A stretch of DNA of 6,652 bases from JBFKAV01 sp041621405 (GCA_041621405.1 JBFKAV010000174.1:1-6652), one strand, 5' to 3'. Shown: positions 1-5,774, counted from the first letter of the stretch. The notes: generated from the sequence alone by a model not told the origin. Numbers and translations are program-made.

Positions 1-283
1 TCATGTCGTTGCACGCCCGCGTCCACGCCTTCGACACCGCCTCGTTGCCGATGTGGTGGCCCATTCCGGAGGCGCGGGGGGAGAAGATCGTCATGTCGGC
101 GCCGCGCTCCTTCAGCGCGCGGAGCTGGTTATTCTCGAAGGTCTCGGCGATCTCGTCGTCGGAAATCGCGGCGAGCCTTGGGGCGGGTTTCGAAGGGTCC
201 TCGAAATGCGCGATCTGTGCCTTGCGGAACGCGAGGAACGCCGGCGGCTCGGTGGTGTAATGGCCGTGGCAGTCGATGATCAT
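1..283 (-). CDS. ligJ: 4-oxalomesaconate hydratase, LigJ-type amidohydrolase (partial, N-terminal 94 codons)
   Basis: The first 94 residues are visible; the gene runs off the left edge. The protein opens MIIDCHGHYT, with the HxH metal motif (His6, His8) that begins amidohydrolase-superfamily barrels. It continues with ISDDEI, an N-Q-L-R stretch and KERGADMTIFSPRASGMGHH, which I recognise as the LigJ pattern. LigJ enzymes are zinc-dependent and hydrate 4-oxalomesaconate to 4-carboxy-4-hydroxy-2-oxoadipate in the protocatechuate 4,5-cleavage pathway; the remaining metal ligands would lie outside the window. The ATG overlaps the stop of the upstream aldolase gene as ATGA, so translation is probably coupled, and a purine-rich GGGAGAAGGG precedes it. 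The next enzyme of the pathway is encoded immediately upstream, which supports the call. A different amidohydrolase substrate cannot be excluded from the N-terminus alone. Confidence 0.85.
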   Translation of the reverse strand, partial: MIIDCHGHYTTEPPAFLAFRKAQIAHFEDPSKPAPRLAAISDDEIAETFENNQLRALKERGADMTIFSPRASGMGHHIGNEAVSKAWTRACNDM

Positions 284-978
284 CGGCCCTTCTCCCAGTC
301 GGTCTGGTCGATGTAGGTGAGCCCCTTCTCGGCCAGTCGCGGCCGCATCTTGTTGACGTCGAGCCCGAGCTCGCCCGCCTCGTAGCGCGCCCGGCTTGCC
401 GCCTCCTTGTCGATCCTGGCCTGCGCGGCGTTCGCGACCTCGGCGGCCTCACGCCGCGGCACCACCACGACCCCGTCGTTGTCAGCCACGATCACGTCGC
501 CGGGATTGACGATCTGCTCGCCGCACGAGACCGGCACGTTCACGTCGCCCAGCGTCTCCTTCACCGTGCCATGCGCCGAGATCGCCCGCGACCAGACCGG
601 GAAGCCCATCCTCTCCAGCTCGTCCACGTCGCGGCAGCCGGCGTCGAGGATCAGCCCCCGCACCCCCCGGCGCTGAAGGATGGTGCCGATGAGCTCGCCG
701 AAATACCCTGAGTTGCTCCGCGAGACCGGCGCCACCACCAGCACGTCGCCCTCCTGGCACTGCTCTGTCGCCACGTGGATCATCCAGTTGTCGCCCGGCG
801 GGCAGAGCGCGGTCACCGCGGTGCCGCTGATCGCAGGCCCGCGCCAGATCGGCCGGAGCCGGGCCGCCATCAGCCCGACCCGCCCCATGGCCTCGTGAAC
901 GGTGGCGACGCCGAACCCGGCCAGCGCGTCGGCCGCCGCACGGTCGGCGCGCTTGATGTTGGTGACGACGACAGGCAT
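280..978 (-). CDS. ligK: 4-carboxy-4-hydroxy-2-oxoadipate aldolase / oxaloacetate decarboxylase (LigK-type)
   Basis: This 232-residue protein is a full-length member of the RraA-like class II aldolase family (usual length about 225-240). It cleaves 4-carboxy-4-hydroxy-2-oxoadipate to pyruvate and oxaloacetate and usually also decarboxylates oxaloacetate. Seen in the sequence: GELIGT around residues 94-99, the RGVRGLILDAGCRD block at 104-117 with Arg116 (pyruvate binding) and Asp117 (divalent-metal site), a VNPGDVIVADNDGVVVVP segment, and the C-terminal AGELGLD...GLTYID typical of the aldolase rather than of RraA itself, which is much shorter. The ATG at 978 is preceded by GGGGGAGAGGG. The gene lies 12 bases after the GTPase gene and shares an ATGA with ligJ, so it is within one transcript. 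A gallate-pathway role (GalC-like) is possible, but the LigJ-type neighbour favours the protocatechuate 4,5-route. Confidence 0.92.
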   Translation of the reverse strand: MPVVVTNIKRADRAAADALAGFGVATVHEAMGRVGLMAARLRPIWRGPAISGTAVTALCPPGDNWMIHVATEQCQEGDVLVVAPVSRSNSGYFGELIGTILQRRGVRGLILDAGCRDVDELERMGFPVWSRAISAHGTVKETLGDVNVPVSCGEQIVNPGDVIVADNDGVVVVPRREAAEVANAAQARIDKEAASRARYEAGELGLDVNKMRPRLAEKGLTYIDQTDWEKGR

Positions 979-990
979 CCCTCTCCCCCA

Positions 991-1965
991 TTACGCAGTG
1001 ACGGCGGCCCGGCAGGCCTCGAAGCCGCTCCGAAGCTCGCCCGGATCCAGCCCACGGCCGATGAAGACCAGCCGGCTTTGCCGCGGCGCCGCGTCCCAGG
1101 GTCGGCCGTAGTCCCCCTCATAGAGCATGTTCACCGACTGCACGACGACCCGCCGCGGCTCTCCGGCGACCGATAGCACGCCCTTCATCCTGAGGATGTC
1201 GGCGCCCCGCACGGCAAGGAGCCCGCCGATCCAGTCCTCGATGGCGGCGCCGTCGAGGGCTGCGTCGAGCCGCAGGCTCACGCTGGCGATGCCATTCGCG
1301 CAGACGTGGTCGTGGTCGTGCTCCTCCTCCGGCGCGAGGTCCGCCGCCACCCGCTCCAGCGAGAAGCTCCCGGTGTCGAGCACCTGGCGCGGATCGACCC
1401 GCCCGCGATCCACGAAGCGGATCGGCGCATGCGGGTTGATCGCCCTGAGCCGCTCGGCGACCTGGCCCGCATCCTCCGCCTCGGAGGCCTTGTTCAGCAC
1501 GATGACACTCGCCAGCGCCACCTGGTCGGCCGCGTCGGGGCTGTCGGCCAGCCGCGCGCCGATGTGGAGCGCGTCGGCCACCGTCACCACCGCGTCGAGC
1601 CGGCAGAGCTGGGCCAGGATCTGGTCGGCAGCGAAGGTCTGGATCACCGGCGAGGGGTTGGCGAGGCCCGTGGTCTCGATCAGCACTCCGTCGAGCCCCC
1701 GTTCGCGCTTCAGGAGCCCCCGCAAAGTGCGAATCAGGTCGCCCCTGACCACGCAGCAGACGCAGCCCGAGGAAAGCTCGATCAGCTCCTCCGCCCCGGT
1801 CTCGATCAGCTCGCCGTCGATCCCCGCCTCGCCGAATTCGTTGACGATCACGGCGTAGCGCCGCCCGGCATTGGCGTGCAGCACGTGGTTGAGAAGCGTC
1901 GTCTTCCCCGCGCCCAGGTAGCCAGTGACCACGGTCACCGGAACGCGGGTGTCCGCCCCGCTCAT
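991..1965 (-). CDS. COG0523/CobW-family GTPase, probable zinc metallochaperone
   Basis: A 324-residue G3E P-loop GTPase with a CobW C-terminal domain. Seen: Walker A GYLGAGKTT (residues 15-23), NEFGEAGIDGELI (43-54), the CxCC metal motif C68-V-C70-C71, Walker B ETTG (97-100), and a His/acid stretch with HDHDH at 216-220. The C-terminal domain (about 226-315) carries SVNML and SRLVFIGRGLD signatures. Family members deliver metal, often zinc, to client enzymes in the cytosol using GTP. The guanine-specificity motif NKxD reads N158-K-A-S161, so its aspartate is missing. The start at 1965 overlaps the dehydrogenase stop as ATGA; a second in-frame ATG at 1971 would add two residues, and neither has a strong Shine-Dalgarno, so coupling is likely. 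Its place among zinc-type enzymes suggests that it metallates them; this is inference. It is not cobalamin-specific CobW by context. Confidence 0.9.
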   Translation of the reverse strand: MSGADTRVPVTVVTGYLGAGKTTLLNHVLHANAGRRYAVIVNEFGEAGIDGELIETGAEELIELSSGCVCCVVRGDLIRTLRGLLKRERGLDGVLIETTGLANPSPVIQTFAADQILAQLCRLDAVVTVADALHIGARLADSPDAADQVALASVIVLNKASEAEDAGQVAERLRAINPHAPIRFVDRGRVDPRQVLDTGSFSLERVAADLAPEEEHDHDHVCANGIASVSLRLDAALDGAAIEDWIGGLLAVRGADILRMKGVLSVAGEPRRVVVQSVNMLYEGDYGRPWDAAPRQSRLVFIGRGLDPGELRSGFEACRAAVTA

Positions 1966-3065
1966 TGCCATGGCAGCAGCGAAACGTGGATCACCTCGCC
2001 CGAGGCACCCACCGCCTTGATCGCCGCGTCCGTGTCCCTCAGCCCGAAGCGGTGGGTGGTAATGAGGTCCAGGGGGAAGCGGTCCGAATTCAGCTGCTGC
2101 AGCGCCAGTTCGCAGGACTCGTAGTTGTGCCCCCGCGCCGCCTTGATGGTGATGTACTTGTTGGCGATCTTGGCCAGCGGGAAATTCGGGAAATCTCCGG
2201 CCTCGCCCTGGATCAACAGCGTGCCGCCCTTGCGCTTCAGCGCCTCGATGCCGAGGAGCGTCGGGATCGTTCCTGCCCCCGCGGTGCAGTCGAGCGCCAC
2301 GTCGACCCCCTCGCCATGGGTGATCTCCATGATCCGCTGCAGCGGATCCTCGGCCTCCACGTCGATCACGTGGTCGGCGCCGAGCTTCTTCGCCACGTCG
2401 AGGCGCTTGGCGTCCTTCTTGGTCCCGGTCACGATAATCAGCGCGGCCCCTGCCTGCTTGCAGGCCACCACCTGCGAGAGTCCCTGCTGCCCCGGGCCCT
2501 GCACCAGCACGCGGGAATTGTAGCCGACCTTGCAGTCGAGAAGCGCCCACTGGATACCATTCGCCATCGGCGTGACGACACCGGCAAGCTCGGGCGACAG
2601 TCCCTGCGGCACCCGGTGGAGGATCGAATTCCAGGGCAGGAACATGTAATGCGCGAAGCCGCCCCAGAGATGCGGTGCGCGCTGGGCCGAGGTATAGCCG
2701 AAGCGGATGCCTTCGGGGTTCTTCCGCCAGTCGGTCGCCATGCAGAGCCGGTAGTCGCCCCTATGGCAATGCTCGCAGTTCATGCAGCCGACGTAGTGCT
2801 CGGCGAAGACCAGGTCGCCCTCCTTCAGCCCGCGCCGCTTCTGGAAGGTCCTTCCGGCCTTGGCGATGGTGCCGATGTTCTCGTGCCCCATGATCACCGG
2901 ATCGGCGATCGGCGGACGTGCGTAGAACTTCACGTCGGTGCCGCAGATGCCGGCCACCTCGATCTTCAGAAGCGCCCCGTCGTCGGGGATTTCGGGCATC
3001 GGGAAGTCGCGGAACTCGGTCCGGTGCGGGCCCGTGCGGACGGCGGCCAGGACGGTCTCGGGCAT
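1962..3065 (-). CDS. Zinc-type medium-chain alcohol dehydrogenase, substrate unknown
   Basis: This 367-residue MDR-superfamily oxidoreductase has a complete GroES-like catalytic domain and a Rossmann domain. Catalytic-zinc residues are Cys41 (GICGTD) and His61-Glu62 (MGHEN). The structural zinc lobe is intact: Cys94, Cys97, Cys100 and Cys108. The dinucleotide loop is VQGPGQQGLSQVV (188-200). The acidic residue that normally ends the second beta strand and selects NAD is replaced around Thr213-Gly214-Thr215, followed by lysines, so NADP preference is possible (inference). Where many polyol-type members have EPL, this protein has Thr165-Pro-Met. It is the first gene of the minus-strand operon; its start at 3065 is preceded by GGAG and GAGG. 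Its neighbours suggest oxidation of an alcohol or dihydrodiol entering the aromatic pathway, but the sequence does not name the substrate. It is not LigC, which belongs to another family. Confidence 0.88.
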   Translation of the reverse strand: MPETVLAAVRTGPHRTEFRDFPMPEIPDDGALLKIEVAGICGTDVKFYARPPIADPVIMGHENIGTIAKAGRTFQKRRGLKEGDLVFAEHYVGCMNCEHCHRGDYRLCMATDWRKNPEGIRFGYTSAQRAPHLWGGFAHYMFLPWNSILHRVPQGLSPELAGVVTPMANGIQWALLDCKVGYNSRVLVQGPGQQGLSQVVACKQAGAALIIVTGTKKDAKRLDVAKKLGADHVIDVEAEDPLQRIMEITHGEGVDVALDCTAGAGTIPTLLGIEALKRKGGTLLIQGEAGDFPNFPLAKIANKYITIKAARGHNYESCELALQQLNSDRFPLDLITTHRFGLRDTDAAIKAVGASGEVIHVSLLPWQ

Positions 3066-3088
3066 GGCGCCTCAACTCCAGTTCGGCG

Positions 3089-3117
3089 TTGATTTCCGAC
3101 TAGCAAAGCCGCAGACT
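3089..3117 (+). promoter_or_regulatory. Weak candidate promoter for the plus-strand operon
   Basis: TTGATT at 3089-3094 matches 4 of 6 positions of the sigma-70 -35 box. After a 17-base spacer, CAGACT at 3112-3117 matches 3 of 6 of the -10 box and overlaps the 3109-3121 dyad. Transcription would then start near 3124, with the 3133-3149 dyad just downstream, a position suited to repression. The match is poor and other placements are possible, for example AACAAT at 3127-3132 as the -10. Confidence 0.2.
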
Positions 3118-3121
3118 GCGG
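3109..3121. promoter_or_regulatory. 13-base perfect dyad in divergent intergenic region
   Basis: CCGCAG-A-CTGCGG is a perfect inverted repeat with 6-base arms and a 1-base centre, 44 bases upstream of the dehydrogenase start and 79 upstream of the plus-strand gene. It is one of two dyads between the divergent operons, centred 26 bases from the other. It could bind a dimeric regulator. In GC-rich DNA a 6-base-arm palindrome can arise by chance, so this is a candidate only. Confidence 0.35.
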
Positions 3122-3132
3122 GCAAGAACAAT

Positions 3133-3149
3133 GTTCCGCATGACGGAAC
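3133..3149. promoter_or_regulatory. 17-base dyad, candidate operator shared by both operons
   Basis: GTTCCG-CATGA-CGGAAC is a perfect inverted repeat with 6-base arms and a 5-base spacer in the 134-base divergent gap. It is noticeably less GC-biased than its surroundings. Size and spacing resemble operators of dimeric one-component regulators such as the IclR family, which often control aromatic catabolism; the family assignment is inference and no regulator gene is in the window. It lies 67 bases from the dehydrogenase start and 50 from the plus-strand start, so one bound regulator could affect both directions. Confidence 0.5.
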
Positions 3150-3162
3150 GCCATCGAGAATT

Positions 3163-3202
3163 GGCCCCGGCCGTGGGGCCTTGCGCGGAAGGAGGCCCCA
3201 TG
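3163..3202 (+). promoter_or_regulatory. Competing hairpins over the ribosome binding site of the 96-residue gene
   Basis: The strand GGGGCC at 3175-3180 has two exact partners. Upstream GGCCCC (3163-3168) gives a 6-7 pair stem closed by a short loop. Downstream GGCCCC (3194-3199) gives a longer stem: 3172-3182 pairs with 3192-3202, 11 pairs including two G-U, with a 9-base loop. The downstream stem buries most of the Shine-Dalgarno and all of the AUG; the upstream stem would free them. The arrangement resembles a sequester/anti-sequester pair. That it works as a switch is inference, and GC-rich sequence makes chance pairing likelier. Confidence 0.4.
3189..3195 (+). promoter_or_regulatory. Strong Shine-Dalgarno that sets the start at 3200
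   Basis: AAGGAGG followed by a 4-base CCCC spacer precedes the ATG at 3200. The in-frame ATGs at 3131 and 3140 lack such a site, and 3140 falls in the middle of the 17-base dyad. The start of the 96-residue gene is therefore placed at 3200. Confidence 0.8.
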
Positions 3203-3490
3203 TTCCGGCGCCCTGCAGCCCGGCCCGGAAACCTCGCCGAGCTCGAGCGCGTCGAGGCGCTCGTCCGCGCCCGCTTCGGCCTCGATCCCGACGATCTCGT
3301 CTTCGTCTCCGAGGAGGAACCGCGCCGCCCCGGCTACCCGGCGCTCGAGACCGTGGTACTGTTCTGGGCCGTGGGCGAGTGCCACCGGCTCCGCGTGTTC
3401 CGCCCGGTGGCCGAGGTCGGCGAGCTGGACCTGCCCCCCGCCTGGCTTCGCCCCGCGCTTCTCGACAACGGCGAGGGCGATTGCTGCTGA
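3200..3490 (+). CDS. Uncharacterised 96-residue protein ending in Cys-Cys
   Basis: I cannot assign this small protein to a named family. It has a charged helix-like N-terminal part (LAELERVEALVRARFGLDP, residues 12-30), an acidic patch with SEEEP (37-41), a probable beta-rich core with ETVVLFWAVG and a Cys61-His62 pair, then DLPPAWLRPALL (77-88), and an unusual tail, DNGEGDCC, with Cys95-Cys96 at the very C-terminus. There is no signal peptide or membrane segment, so it should be cytosolic. Cys61, His62 and the Cys-Cys tail could bind metal or form a disulfide or thiol centre; this is inference. Its gene starts after a near-ideal AAGGAGG and ends 16 bases before the decarboxylase-like gene, so the two proteins probably work together, perhaps as enzyme and accessory subunit. 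An electron-transfer or metal-loading role is possible but unproven. Confidence 0.8.
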   Translation: MFRRPAARPGNLAELERVEALVRARFGLDPDDLVFVSEEEPRRPGYPALETVVLFWAVGECHRLRVFRPVAEVGELDLPPAWLRPALLDNGEGDCC

Positions 3491-3506
3491 CCCCGAGGGA
3501 GTGTGG

Positions 3507-4451
3507 ATGCCGAGGCCCGTTCTGAGAACCGTCACCCGCAGTCAGGGCAACAACCGCGCGCTGAAGGAAGGCCGCGTCGGCCCGCCCGATTTCGAGCTCG
3601 CTTTCGAGGAGGTGGAGCCGCTGGTCAAGGGCTTCCGCCGGATGGTGCGCGAGCTTGCCTACGACGTCGCGGAGATGGCGCTCACCACCTACATCTGCGC
3701 AAGGGCGCACGGGGCGGCCTTCACCGCGATCCCGGTGTTCCTGGTGCGCGACTTCCACCACGGCGCGATCCAGGTGAACCGTCGCGCCGGGATTGCGACG
3801 GCGCGCGACTTCGAGGGCCGGCGCGTCGGCGTCAACCGCGGCTACACCGTCACCACCGGGGTCTGGGCGCGGGCGATCCTTCAGGAGGAGCATGGGCTCG
3901 ACCTCTCCAGTGTCACCTGGGTGCGCTCGGGCGAGGAGCACGTGGCCGCGTTCGTGCCCCCCGGGAACGTGGTAGACCTCGAACCGGGCCACGATCTCGC
4001 GGCCGACCTCGCCTCGGGCGCGCTGCCCGCAGCGGTGGGCACGGCGGTGGAGCATCCCGACGTCGCGTCCTTCATCGCGGACTCCTTCACCGCAGGGGTC
4101 GCGGCGTTGAAGGGCAGGGGGCTCTACCCGATCAACCACCTCGTCGTGGTGAAGGACGAAGTGCTGGCGGCGCATCCGGGACTCGCCACCCAGCTCTTCG
4201 AGGCCTTCGCCGCCTCGAAGCGGCTTTTCGTCGAGGCGCTGAAGGCGGGGCAGATCGCCGCGCCGACCCGCGCCGACAAGGTAGCCCTCGCCGCGCTCGA
4301 GGTGATGGACGACCCGTTGCCCTACGGAATCGAGCCCAACCGGAAGGTGCTGGAGACGCTGATGGGCCACGCGGTGACGCAAGGGATCGTCCCGTCGCGC
4401 ATGGACATCGAGGGGCTCTTCGCCAAAGAGGTGCGCGGGCTCGTCGGTTGA
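3507..4451 (+). CDS. 4,5-dihydroxyphthalate decarboxylase-like protein (substrate-binding-protein fold)
   Basis: This 314-residue protein matches the pattern I know for 4,5-dihydroxyphthalate decarboxylases: YDVAEMALTTYICARAHG (52-69), FTAIPVFLVRDFHHG (72-86), a FEGRRVGVNRGYTVTTGVWAR block (102-122) and NHLVVVKDEVLAAHP (210-224). The family shares a type II periplasmic-binding-protein fold, and relatives are often labelled as ABC transporter binding proteins. No signal peptide or lipobox is present and no permease or ATPase is adjacent, which favours a cytosolic enzyme. The characterised enzyme converts 4,5-dihydroxyphthalate to protocatechuate, fitting the nearby LigJ/LigK genes. The usual SRxFRH motif reads VRDFHH here, so the substrate may differ. 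The ATG at 3507 lies 6 bases after GAGGGA (3495-3500); a GTG at 3501 is in frame but less well placed. It follows the Cys-Cys protein gene by 16 bases. Confidence 0.75.
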   Translation: MPRPVLRTVTRSQGNNRALKEGRVGPPDFELAFEEVEPLVKGFRRMVRELAYDVAEMALTTYICARAHGAAFTAIPVFLVRDFHHGAIQVNRRAGIATARDFEGRRVGVNRGYTVTTGVWARAILQEEHGLDLSSVTWVRSGEEHVAAFVPPGNVVDLEPGHDLAADLASGALPAAVGTAVEHPDVASFIADSFTAGVAALKGRGLYPINHLVVVKDEVLAAHPGLATQLFEAFAASKRLFVEALKAGQIAAPTRADKVALAALEVMDDPLPYGIEPNRKVLETLMGHAVTQGIVPSRMDIEGLFAKEVRGLVG

Positions 4452-4464
4452 GAGAGGGCAGGTG

Positions 4465-4542
4465 ATGGTCGAGGCTTCGGAAGACCGGGCGTCCGCGCCA
4501 CGGGCGGATCCCGCCCTGCCGGGGCCGGAGACCGCGCAGTGA
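4465..4542 (+). CDS. Possible 25-residue leader or micro-ORF upstream of the transporter
   Basis: A 25-codon ORF (begins MVEASEDRASAPR, ends PETAQ) lies between the decarboxylase-like gene and the transporter gene. GAGAGGG at 4452-4458 sits 6 bases before its ATG. Its TGA overlaps the transporter's GTG start as GTGA, the layout of a translationally coupled pair. The peptide is rich in Ala, Pro and acidic residues, has no hydrophobic segment and resembles nothing I know. A short hairpin (GGGCGG at 4502-4507, CCGCCC at 4511-4516) lies within it. It may serve to bring ribosomes to the weak GTG start. It could equally be a chance ORF in GC-rich DNA, where stops are scarce. Confidence 0.3.
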   Translation: MVEASEDRASAPRADPALPGPETAQ

Positions 4543-5774
4543 CCGAGACCGTCACGCCACCGTCCGCCTCGCGCTGGGCGGCGTTCCGGCATCCGGGCTT
4601 CGGCGTCTACTGGGGGGCGCAGCTCTGCTCGAACTTCGGCGTGCAGGTGCAGACCGTGGCCGTTGGCTGGCAGGTCTACGACCTGACGCGCGACCCCTTC
4701 GACCTCGGGCTGATCGGGCTCTCGCAGTTCCTGCCCGCGCTGATGCTGGTGCTCGTCACCGGCGCCGCCGCCGACCGCTACCCGCGCCGCCGGATCATGG
4801 CCATCTGCCTCGCGCTCGAGGCTGCTTGCGCGGCGGCGCTCCTGGCGATGACGCTCCGCGGCCTCACGTCCGTCCTGCCGGTGCTAGGCCTCCTCGCCCT
4901 CTTCGGCACGGCGCGGGCCTTCTACAACCCCGCGCGCCAGGCCCTCTTGCCGAACCTCGTGCCGTCGGCCCATCTCGGCAACGCCATCGCGGTCAACACG
5001 ACCGCCTTCCAGCTCGCCACGATCTCGGGCCCGGTTGCGGGCGGGCTCCTCTACGCGGTCTCGCCGCTTCTTGCCTACGGCGCCGCCGGGGCCCTGTTCC
5101 TGGCCGCCTCCGGATTCGTCAGCCGCATCCCGAAGCCGCCCAAGCGCACCAGCGGCCGGGCCGCGAGCTGGGAGAGCCTCTCGGCCGGGTTCCGCTACAT
5201 CTGGCGCGAGAAAGTGGTGCTTGGCGCGATCTCGCTCGACCTCTTCGCAGTGCTGCTCGGCGGCGCCACTGCTTTGATGCCGGTCTATGCCCGCGACATC
5301 CTGCACGTTGGCCCGGCCGGCCTCGGCGTGCTGCAAGCGGCGCCGGCGGTCGGAGCGATCGGCGTTGGGTTCTGGCTGATGACGCGCCCCATCGCAGACC
5401 ACGCGGGCCGGGTGATGTTCGCCGGCGTCGCCATCTTCGGCGCCGGGATGTTGGTCTTCGCCGTGTCCGAGGCTCTCTGGCTCTCGGTCCTTGCGCTCGC
5501 GGTCGTGGGCGCCGGCGACATGGTCAGCGTCTACGTCCGCGGCACTCTGGTGCAGCTCTGGACGCCCGACGAGCTCAGGGGCCGGGTCAACGCGGTGAAC
5601 CAGGTCTTCATCGGCGCCTCGAACGAACTGGGCGGTTTCCGCGCGGGCACCATGGCGGCGCTGATCGGGCCCGTCGCGGCGGTGGCCGTGGGCGGGGCGG
5701 GAACCCTCGCCGTGGTGGCGCTCTGGACGCGCTGGTTCCCCGACCTGGTCCGGATCCGGCGGCTCACGGATTGA
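4539..5774 (+). CDS. MFS transporter, EntS-like (MFS_3) group
   Basis: This 411-residue inner-membrane protein has about twelve hydrophobic segments in two halves separated by a basic cytoplasmic loop near 196-222 (RIPKPPKRTSGR). Seen: MFS motif A, GAAADRYPRRR (75-85), after helix 2; YNPARQALLPNLVP (129-142) and a SNELGGFRAG segment (361-370), both characteristic of the EntS-like group of proton-driven carriers. That group includes siderophore and drug exporters, but many members have unknown substrates, and export versus import cannot be told from sequence. The start is GTG at 4539, with GGAG (4527-4530) 8 bases upstream and a GTGA overlap with the 25-codon ORF. As the last gene of the plus-strand operon it probably moves the substrate, product or a toxic intermediate of the decarboxylase-like enzyme (inference). 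Only 24 bases separate its stop from the convergent hydrolase gene, with no clear terminator. Confidence 0.9.
   Translation: MTETVTPPSASRWAAFRHPGFGVYWGAQLCSNFGVQVQTVAVGWQVYDLTRDPFDLGLIGLSQFLPALMLVLVTGAAADRYPRRRIMAICLALEAACAAALLAMTLRGLTSVLPVLGLLALFGTARAFYNPARQALLPNLVPSAHLGNAIAVNTTAFQLATISGPVAGGLLYAVSPLLAYGAAGALFLAASGFVSRIPKPPKRTSGRAASWESLSAGFRYIWREKVVLGAISLDLFAVLLGGATALMPVYARDILHVGPAGLGVLQAAPAVGAIGVGFWLMTRPIADHAGRVMFAGVAIFGAGMLVFAVSEALWLSVLALAVVGAGDMVSVYVRGTLVQLWTPDELRGRVNAVNQVFIGASNELGGFRAGTMAALIGPVAAVAVGGAGTLAVVALWTRWFPDLVRIRRLTD

Noticed and set aside
1306..1320. Short tandem repeat in the GTPase gene (alternating His-Asp codons)
   Set aside because: It encodes the HDHDH metal-binding stretch common in COG0523 proteins, so it is explained by protein function and is not a mobile or regulatory repeat.
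991..2550. 519-codon open frame on the minus strand that could be read as a fused protein
   Set aside because: Only the last 324 codons match a family. The part beyond 1965 overlaps the dehydrogenase gene in another frame and is low-complexity Arg/Gly-rich shadow sequence.
1965..3092. 375-codon plus-strand open frame opposite the dehydrogenase
   Set aside because: It mirrors the dehydrogenase coding strand, has no recognisable motifs and is a product of high third-position GC.
3131..3199. Upstream start giving 119 residues to the Cys-Cys protein
   Set aside because: No Shine-Dalgarno before 3131 or 3140, the extension overlaps the 17-base dyad, and a near-ideal site precedes the ATG at 3200.
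3072..4592. 506-codon minus-strand open frame across the divergent gap and the decarboxylase-like gene
   Set aside because: It runs through both dyads and is antisense to two well-supported genes; its composition is typical of an antisense shadow.
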